Of a DNA stretch of 64,000 bases, positions 57,075 to 64,000 are shown piece after piece. Each line of letters begins with the position of its first letter. Positions within the stretch are counted from its first letter, which is position 1. The DNA comes from Loripinus fragilis (Eukaryota; Mollusca; Bivalvia; Lucinida; Lucinidae): positions 12,297,754 to 12,361,753 of the forward strand of contig OZ026526.1 of NCBI GenBank assembly GCA_964019695.1. The letters run 5' to 3'. The translations under genes were made by a program, and so were the position numbers. A model generated the notes under the pieces. That model was not told the origin of the DNA. It was given only the letters and a program-made list of their open reading frames with translations, and did no database searches.

Positions 57075-57320
57075 AAATGAGCGGCAACATGATATTTACA
57101 ACAATGTGGTATGTGCGAACAGTAAAGGCTCAGACTAGCCTGCACATATGGGCAGTCTGATCAGAGCCTTTACTTGTCGCTTTAATATGCTATGGCTCTT
57201 AGGCTACTGATTGAAAATCAGTTAGAGTTTCTAAGCTTAAAAGGAGGCTGCACAGGCTTGTCTGAGTCTACACTTATCAAAATGTCACATTGTTGGAAAT
57301 GACATGATGTGGCTCAAATG
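57075..57320 (+). repeat. Family Q inverted-repeat element
   Basis: ATGATATTTACAACAATGTG at the left, ACATTGTTGGAAATGACATG at the right, GCACATATGGGCAGTCTGAT centre. Confidence 0.6.
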
Positions 57321-57418
57321 TACTACTCACATTGAATATAAGGGGATATTCTAGCTCATAAATTACACTACCAACTGTTAATGATGCTATCCATATAGAT
57401 AATGAAATTACATCCTTA

Positions 57419-57741
57419 GGCCAGAATTTTTTATTAGTTGATTTACGGGAATTTTTTTTCAGATTTAGGGTCAGGGGGGGGGGGGACAAAAAAAATAAAT
57501 AAAAAAGCTCTGAAAATGACCTGTCCTAAAAATCTGGACAAGACAAACAATTTTTTACAGTGTCGCTCTCAAAAATACATAGACAGAACCTCAAAAAAAT
57601 TTTTTTTCAACCAAGCAAATAATATTTAGAGTCGGCGGCTAAAATAAAAAAAAAAATTAGAAATTAAATTTTATTTTTTTCCTACTTTCCGGAAAATTAC
57701 AGTAGGAGGGTTTGTAAATCAACTAATAAAAAATTCTGGCC
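57419..57741 (+). mobile_element. Family A MITE with internal deletion, abutting exon 12
   Basis: TTA|GGCCAGAATTTTTTATTAGT start and GGCC|TTA end. The segment from the centre palindrome to CTAAAAATCTGG is deleted (AATGACCTGTCCTAAAAATC). It ends 34 bp before exon 12. Confidence 0.75.
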
Positions 57742-57775
57742 TTAGATTTTTATCTCATGATGTGGGTTTTTCCAG

Positions 57776-57892
57776 ATAACAATAATCATGAGTGCCGATA
57801 GTGCTAGTTATGACATTCTTTGGGTAGATGAGAATGGAAAAATCAACCAAACATTAACAGACAAACAAGAAGATAGAGTTATTATCATATTG
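57776..57892 (+). CDS. Exon 12: A2M/TEP-family gene, MG7 end
   Basis: 39 codons, phase 0 to 0, acceptor GGGTTTTTCCAG, donor TTG|GTAAGT. It encodes ITIIMSADSASYDILWVDEN followed by GKINQTLTDKQEDRVIIIL, the remaining strands of MG7 with one N-glycosylation sequon (NQT). The join LK|ITIIMSA is smooth. A family-A MITE ends 34 bp upstream of the exon. No further exon was found up to 64000, so the CUB, thioester (GCGEQ-type) and C-terminal domains are expected beyond the window. Confidence 0.88.
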
Positions 57893-58177
57893 GTAAGTAA
57901 AAGCTTTATTTTAGCTAACCAGAGCCAAGGGCTCTCTGTGAGCTTATAGGATGGGACTCGAGCCAGAGTCCGTCCATGTGTTTACACTTTCAAACATGAA
58001 TATCACTCAGACCAGCTGGCCAATCAATATCAAATTTCATCTCAAGCATCAATGGGGTGGGAGATTGGCTGCATTTTGTTTTGGGCTATATCAAATCAAA
58101 AATTTGGTTTCTATGGCAACAGATAGCTACCATAGGGTTATAATGTGGAAAATCTTGTGACCACTCTAGCTCCTTCA

Positions 58178-59722
58178 TTATACCCCCGCAAACTTTGTTT
58201 GTGGTGGGTAAACTGTTTTCATTATACCCCCCGCAAACTTTGTTTGTGGTGGGTAAACTGTTTTCATTATACCCCCCGCAAACTTTGTTTGTGGTGGGTA
58301 TACTGTTTTCACGTTGTCCGTCCATCCGTTCGTGTGTGCGTCAGTCCGTCCGTCTGTAACGTTTTGTTTCCTTAATATCTTGAAAAGTCATTGCTGGATT
58401 TTCATCAAACCTTGCAAACATATTTATATATGCAAGACAAATACTTTAAACAAAAAATTAAGGGCTAGGGGCCGATTCTATTAGAGTTATTTCCCTTTGT
58501 AGTTCTAAATGGCTTTTTATATAGGGTTTTATGCTTATGCTATTGTAGTCCATACATGGGCCGATCAGCTCCTACCGCAGCTTTTGATGGAACATTTTTA
58601 TACTTTGCCTATTCAATGTAGACACATTGGACATATGCATGAAGGAGTTTGGTTCAGAAAAAATAATTTTTGACAAAATAACAGCTGTGAGAACTTAGAC
58701 AATTTTTCCTTAATAAGGTGTTTGTATATGCATTGATGGTGCCTTCATGGGCCGATCAACTTCTACCACAGCTTTTGATCTAACAATTTGATACTTTGCC
58801 TATACAATGTAGACACATTGAACATATGCATGAAGGAGTTTGGTTCAGAAAAAATAATTTTTGACAAAATGACAGCTGTGAGAACTTAGACAATTTTTCC
58901 CATATAGGGCTTTTGTATATGCATTGATGGTGCCTTCATGGGCCGATCAACTTCTACTACAGCTTTGATGGAACATTTTGATACTTTGCCTATACAATGT
59001 AGACACATTGAACATATGCATGTAGGAGTTTTGTTGAGAAAAAATAATTTTTGACAAATTGACAGCTGTGAGAACTTAGACAATTTTTCCCTAATAAGGC
59101 TTTTGTATATGTATAGATAGTGCCTTCATGAGCCGATCAACTCCTACAATAGCTTTTGATGGAACATTTTGATACTTTACCTATACAATGTAGACACATT
59201 GAAAATATGCATAAAGGAGTTTGGTTAAAAAAAATACCTTTTGACAAAATGACAGCTGTGAGAACTTAGAGAATTTTTCCCTGATAAGGCATTGTATATG
59301 CATAGATAGTGCCTTCATGGGGCAATCAACTTCTACCACAGCTTTTAATGGAGCAATTTGATACTTTGCCTATACAATATAGACACATTGAACATATGCA
59401 TTTTTTGACAAAATGACAGCTATGAGAACTTAGACAATTATTCCCTTATATGGCTTTTGTATATGCATGGATAGTGCCTTCATGGGTCGATCTACTCCTT
59501 CCACAGCTTTTGATGGAGCAATTCGATACTTTGCTGATACAATGTAGACACATTGAACATATGCATGAAGGAGTTTGGTTTGGAAAAAATAATTTTTGTT
59601 TGCACAGATTCTACTGAAATCTTCTTTTCAAAACTAAGGTCTGCTGGTTTGAACTATAACATGCTAAGTTTTTTCACTGACTCTTACTGTGCGGGGGGTA
59701 TCTAATAAGCATTACTTATTGA
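58178..59722 (+). mobile_element. Pearl/HINE-like element G with six about 186-bp repeats
   Basis: Left end TATACCCCCGCA, itself in three 47-bp copies (58178, 58225 and 58272); right end TGCGGGGGGTAT followed by the hairpin AATAAGcattaCTTATT. A GTCCGTCC microsatellite lies near 58315-58355. Six tandem units are marked by GACACATTGAACATATGCAT and GACAGCTGTGAGAACTTAGA. Confidence 0.72.
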
Positions 59723-59905
59723 CTTTTTTCATTTTTGAATGCAGTTCTTCTTTATACTTGCAGGTAATGAGGACAGCCCTAAAATCTCAGATGGGTTCAA
59801 AATTAGGCAAGATCTGATCAGGGACTGAGGAGTTAGCTGCCCTTGAGCATCTGGAAAAATCCCCATAGTCTTATAATGGAAGAAATGTTGTTACAGTTCT
59901 AGTGC

Positions 59906-60093
59906 GCTCAGTGGTAGAGCGCTTGACTCAAGACCGAGGGGCCGTGGGTTCGAGCCTCACCAGCGTCACTGCATTGTGGTCCTTGGTCAAGACACATTAT
60001 CCTAGCTTAGTACTGGTTGAACCCAGGAAGACCCATACCTGTTAAACTGAAATATTGTTGATGGGACGTAAAGATCAAATCAAATTAACAAAT
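59906..60093 (+). mobile_element. tRNA-derived SINE-2 (forward), 11-bp TSD
   Basis: GCTCAGTGGTAGAGCGCTTG (A-box region) and GTGGGTTCGAGCCTCACC (B box), with tail TGGGACGTAAAGATCAAATC. Flanked by AGTTCTAGTGC at 59895-59905 and 60094-60104. Confidence 0.85.
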
Positions 60094-60904
60094 AGTTCTA
60101 GTGCCTTCATTTTTGGATGGATCGTCTTTCTTCTTGCTGGTACAATATAACAAGGACAATAATAAAAGCTTGGACAAGTTTGAATCTCAGCAAGATTCCT
60201 ATACCGACTTTGGAGTTAGCTGCTCTTGAGCATCTGAAAAATCAATAAATAATGTTGTGACCACTCTAGCGCCTTCATTTTTGATTGGATCTTCTTAATT
60301 ATTGCAGGTAACAAGGACAGCCATAAAGTCTTGAATGGGTTCGAATTTTGGTCAGATTAGACCTCGGAATGTGGAGTCAGCTACCCTTGTGCGTCTGGAA
60401 AAATCCCCATAGACTTATAATGGAAGAAATGTTGTGAACACTCTAGTGCCTTCACTTGTGGATGGATCTTCTTCACACTTGCTGGTAACAAGGACAATAA
60501 TAAAAGCTTGGATGAGTTTGAATTTCGTCAAGATCCCATCCCTGACTAAGGAGTTAGCTGCCCTTGAGCATCTGAAAAATCAATGAATAATGTTGTGACC
60601 AGTCATTTTTATTCAAGGACATCATTTGGGGATTTAACAATCAGTATAATGTCTGTCTGGCTGTTTCTCAATGTGCCTGTTTCTTTACATATTAACTTAA
60701 ATGTGTTGGCTTTATGCCTTTCATACTCTTTGAGATATAATAATGATATATGAGGTTAAGAAGGTGTGTTGCATACAGGATTAGATGTGCTCCTTTTCTT
60801 CTCCTTTGAGATATCTTCCTTTAACTAACAGTGAATGCAAACCTGATACGCATCATACTTTCAAACCCTTTAAGAAAAATGGTATGTCAAAACATATTCT
60901 GCAT

Positions 60905-61195
60905 GGGCGGATCCAGAAGGGAAAATGGGGTCCGGACCCCCTCCCCCCCCACCCCCCCCCTGAAAAATCACAAAAATATAGGGTTTCTTAGCAATACTGG
61001 TCCAGATCCCCTGAAAATCACAAAGCTACCAAGCCATCATGGATACACCAGCAAAACACCATTTAAATGGCATTTCGCTGGCTGGCCGATGATGGACCGC
61101 TTATAATGGTATTTGGATCCTCTCTTTCCTAATCGACTAAAAAAACCTACTTTAAGTTGTACCCCCTCTGAAAAAAGTGTCTGGATCAGGGCATG
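60905..61195. repeat. Repeat family I
   Basis: AAATCACAAAAATATAGGGT, ACACCATTTAAATGGCATTT and TGGTATTTGGATCCTCTC shared with 8045 and 26395. Confidence 0.55.
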
Positions 61196-61199
61196 TTCT

Positions 61200-61935
61200 G
61201 ATAATATTTGAGGTTAAGGTAGTACCGGACTCACCGGCATATGTCCAAAAGTGTTTTATCTTTTAATATAATATGAAATAAATAGGCATTACCTATGAGA
61301 CGAGCATAGTGGACCATTTGTTGGCAACATTTTGCTAACATTAAGCCTGAACCAAGTGAAAATTGTGTTTTTACAACAACCACAACAACCACTAAAGTAT
61401 CAAATGACAATATATGCTAAACAAGTGAATATAACCAATCGTGAAGGTAAGTACATGGATTCTGTATACTGAGCCAAAGCTATAATGCATTACTTTAGAA
61501 ATGGCCAGCATTTTATACAACCAGTTGCTTTAAGACAGTTTATGCTAAGAAAAATTGCTCAACTATTCGTGAAGAATCTTTAGTGCACAGGGAATACATT
61601 GGCTGCAGCATGGTTCGGTGAGCTTTTATCTGAATGCTGGACATTTTGTCATAAAAGGGGCTATTTTGACGAAATAAACGCCAGTTTGTTCAGGAATAAA
61701 TAATCTTGAATATGCATTCAATGCAGAGTAGTGTGTTTAGGTTCCCCTTTGTATGGTGTTTTGTGATCCATCCTTCCTCATGTTTTATGGCCCTATTTCG
61801 TCAATTTTGTCAGATCGTGATCAAATTATTGTTGAAAGAAATGTTTTAGCAAACATATACTGGACTGAAGTGGACTCTACACCATCGCAAATACCCACAT
61901 TTTACAATAACCAGCAATAAATACATTTGACCTTT
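61200..61935. other. Intronic sequence without recognised feature
   Basis: No exon of the A2M-type gene was found here although the CUB/thioester exons would be next; they must lie further downstream. Confidence 0.4.
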
Positions 61936-61936
61936 T

Positions 61937-62215
61937 ACACATTTCTTGAGGTCAAGGTCACAGGTAACGTCGGCCAGTATCCTCTACATAATATGACCTA
62001 TGCACCTGTAAAATTTGTAGTTGCTACTTTTAATGGTTTAGGAGGAAATGTATTTCAGGAAAATACATTATCTGACCTTTGACCTTGACCTCGAATTCAA
62101 GGTCAGAAAACTCGTTGCCCAGTATCATCTGCATAATTTGACCTACTGGTCGGTATCTACAAAGTTTAAAGTTACTACATCAAACAGTTTAGGAGAAGAT
62201 ACAGTTTAACAAGAA
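61937..62215. repeat. Two-unit repeat with TCAAGGTCA motifs
   Basis: GAGGTCAAGGTCACAGGTAA and ATTCAAGGTCAGAAAACTCG each precede CAGTATC.TCT.CATAAT.TGACCTA. The period is about 130 bp. Confidence 0.5.
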
Positions 62216-62274
62216 ACATGACAGATGGACAGGCATATGTGCAGACAGACGAACATTGACTCGGTTCTGGTGTT

Positions 62275-62345
62275 GATGATGATGTAAATATTAGTAGAAG
62301 TGCTGTAATAGTAGTTGTAGTAGTAGTTGTTGTAGTAGTAGTACA
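62275..62345. repeat. (GTA)n imperfect microsatellite
   Basis: GTAGTTGTAGTAGTAGTTGT type trinucleotide run. Confidence 0.75.
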
Positions 62346-62349
62346 AACA

Positions 62350-63115
62350 TGAAATTAGAATAGATTCTCGGCCTTATAACGGACAGCAGCCATGGCCTTT
62401 TCACACTTTCACAGATGAAAAAAAAATATTGTTTACTGAACCTTAAAATGAAAGATATAACAATCTAGTCAACTTAAGTCTTACCTAATGAGTCATCTAA
62501 AAGGTTTCAATGTTAACCAGAATGTTCCCCAATAGAATCAATAACTTAAACCCCAGTGAAACTTGTGGGAGTCGAACCCACAGCCCTGTTTACTGGACTG
62601 ACCAACAGTAACTGTGTGGGGTAATAAGCTGTATAGATTTAATCAGTTTACATCCAAAGTCATTAAAAGAACATGAAATTTGTTACAAGTTCTACATGTG
62701 GTAAAATAATATGAGCAATGAAATGTGATGAAGCGAATAAAGTTTCAAAATTTAAAGAGACTAAGCCTGCAACTATGAACATTTTTCGAAAAAATTCTTT
62801 TTAAATCATTTGTTAAGCAGAATAAAGTTAAGTTTTCACAATAAATCTGTTCTATATAGCTGAAAACTGCATGGAAAAGTGAATTATCTTATAAAAACAG
62901 GTGTTTTTTCTCTTGTTGGTAATTATTTGCATCCCTCCAATAATTAAGGACAGTCAAGTTTTAACATAAATGCTGTTGTTTTGATACTGATAATTTGTAA
63001 AGATTTACGAAATTGGTAAAATGTATACCTGAATTTTACTTTTTTCACTGTGTCCTTGAAAAATAGAAACATTATTTAAAAAATTAAAAGGTCAACAGTT
63101 ACAGACTATGCAGCT
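62350..63115. other. Intronic sequence without recognised feature
   Basis: A tRNA/SINE-like stretch may be present at 62560-62625 (GTGGGAGTCGAACCCACAGC resembles a reversed B box), but the rest of a SINE was not identified. Confidence 0.35.
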
Positions 63116-63119
63116 TTAA

Positions 63120-63262
63120 GTATGTGTAGTTTTTGTTGTTGTAGGAATACTAGTACCTGTAGTAGTAAAAGTAGTTGATGCTCTTGTAGTAGTAGTTGTA
63201 GCAGAAGTAGTTGTTGTTCTTGTAGTAGTTGTGGTAGTAGGAGTGGTAGTAGTGGAAGTTTT
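63120..63262. repeat. (GTA/GTT)n microsatellite
   Basis: Imperfect GTAGTAGTT repeats interrupted by SINE-1 and continuing at 63582. Confidence 0.8.
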
Positions 63263-63582
63263 TGTTTGTTTTGTTGCTTTACGTCCCAAGTCAACAGGTA
63301 AAGTCATGGCAGGATGGTCTGTTCACCTAACCACACATTTTCCTGGGCAAGCTTGAACAAGCGGTTAACCAGTACTTAGTGCACATACTTTCACTTGTAA
63401 CTGACAACAACCCTTCTTGAATGATTCAGCGGAAGGGAGGAGAATGGCCATAGAAACTATTTCATGATCAATCTCCACGAAAGTATGGGACCGGGCCGGG
63501 ATTGAACTCGCGAATCCTGGATTTGCAGTCAGACTAGCATCTGTAGCCAGACATGTTACCGACTGCGCTACGCGGCCCGATG
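63262..63582 (-). mobile_element. tRNA-derived SINE-1 (reverse), inserted in microsatellite
   Basis: On the minus strand GGGCCGCGTAGCGCAGTCGG and GCGAGTTCAATCCCGG match the head of the copy at 17398. The tail CTTGGGACGTAAAGCAACAA lies at the left. GTAGTAG repeats flank it on both sides. Confidence 0.82.
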
Positions 63583-64000
63583 TAGTAGTGGAAGTGGAAA
63601 TACTATTAGTAGTAGTAGTAATTGCTAATGGAGTAGTAGTAGTGGAAGTAGTAGTTCCTTAAGTAGTAGTAGTAGCAGTAGTAGTAGTTGAAGTTTTGTA
63701 ATAGTAGTTGTAGTAGTAGTGGTTGTTGTTGTTGTTTTAGAAGTGTTGTTATAGCAGTAGTAGATGTTGTTTTGTAGTAGAAGTAATAGTAGTTGTTGTT
63801 GTTGTAGAAATAATGTAATAGTAGTTGCAGTAGTAGTTGTTGTTGTTTTGTAGTAGAAGTAGCAATAGTATATATATGTATTTTTATGAAACTTTATCAA
63901 TACATGATAAAGGCCAGTTATTTCCATTTTTATTGAATGCCCCTAGTAGTAGTAGTAGCAGTAGTAGTAGTAGTAGTAGTAGTGAGTAGTAGCAAAAGTA
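63582..64000. repeat. (GTA/GTT)n microsatellite to the window end
   Basis: Imperfect GTAGTAGTAGT with GTTGTTGTT stretches. Frames of poly-Thr/Leu/Gln on the minus strand are by-products. Confidence 0.8.

Larger units (their letters stand above)
57913..60615 (+). mobile_element. Element F copy with nested element G and SINE-2
   Basis: AGCTAACCAGAGCCAAGGGC, GTGAGCTTATAGGATGGGAC start. F units resume after element G at about 59725 (TTTTTCATTTTTGAATGCAG, ATACTTGCAGGTAATGAGG) and continue to about 60615. SINE-2 interrupts at 59906-60093. Confidence 0.65.

Noticed and set aside
59906..59975. tRNA gene
   Set aside because: tRNA-like head of SINE-2; body and target duplication show it is a retroposon.
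63106..63927. Poly-Leu/Gln/Thr frames on the minus strand
   Set aside because: Simple GTA/GTT microsatellite translated; one also crosses a SINE.

Overview
This is a eukaryotic, AT-rich, intron-dominated genomic window, most likely from a bivalve mollusc. I infer that from three things: a metazoan alpha-2-macroglobulin-type gene split into small exons; 'pearl'/HINE-like elements with CCGT microsatellites and 150-190 bp core repeats, a type known from bivalves; and a very dense load of short non-autonomous transposons. No bacterial-type operons, rRNA genes or CRISPR arrays were seen. The species was not determined.

Gene content: one host gene on the + strand spans the window from before 1265 to beyond 57892. 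I placed twelve internal exons from open frame, AG/GT borders and mutually compatible phases: 1265-1391, 5056-5301, 11373-11576, 13219-13392, 17850-18032, 22262-22408, 27330-27377, 37998-38073, 45804-45915, 50325-50442, 55534-55653 and 57776-57892. Joined, they encode about 557 residues resembling the MG3-MG4-MG5-MG6(bait)-MG7 part of an alpha-2-macroglobulin/thioester-containing protein, closest in feel to CPAMD8/CD109-type proteins. The N-terminus lies before the window. The CUB, thioester and C-terminal parts would lie after it.

Everything else is intron filled with mobile-element relics. Family A is a PIF/Harbinger-like MITE with GGCCAGAA termini and TTA/TAA target duplications (about 15 copies). 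Family M is a related single element touching exon 5. Family B is a piggyBac-like hairpin MITE at TTAA. Families C, O, P and Q are small inverted-repeat elements. Families D, E, F and G share a pearl/HINE-like layout: inverted termini, CCGT microsatellite and tandem core repeats, with a terminal hairpin in D, E and G. There are also hAT-like elements, a non-autonomous mariner-like element, three tRNA-derived SINE families, a non-LTR retrotransposon tail (18158-18508, minus), and a degraded minus-strand gene of an uncharacterised repeated family (about 29650-30900) inside a 4 kb element. Many are nested, which gives relative ages.

The most interesting theme is how transposons and duplications meet the splice sites of the host gene. 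The exon 5 acceptor is the junction of a MITE and its target duplication. Exons 1, 2, 8 and 12 have a transposon end 14-34 bp upstream. Exon 9's 3' half and donor are tandemly triplicated. Intron 8 carries tandem copies of a recursive-splice-like motif. A second theme is that the D arrays tile about 20 copies of a nuclear-receptor half-site cluster (TGACCTTGACCTCTGACCT) through two introns.
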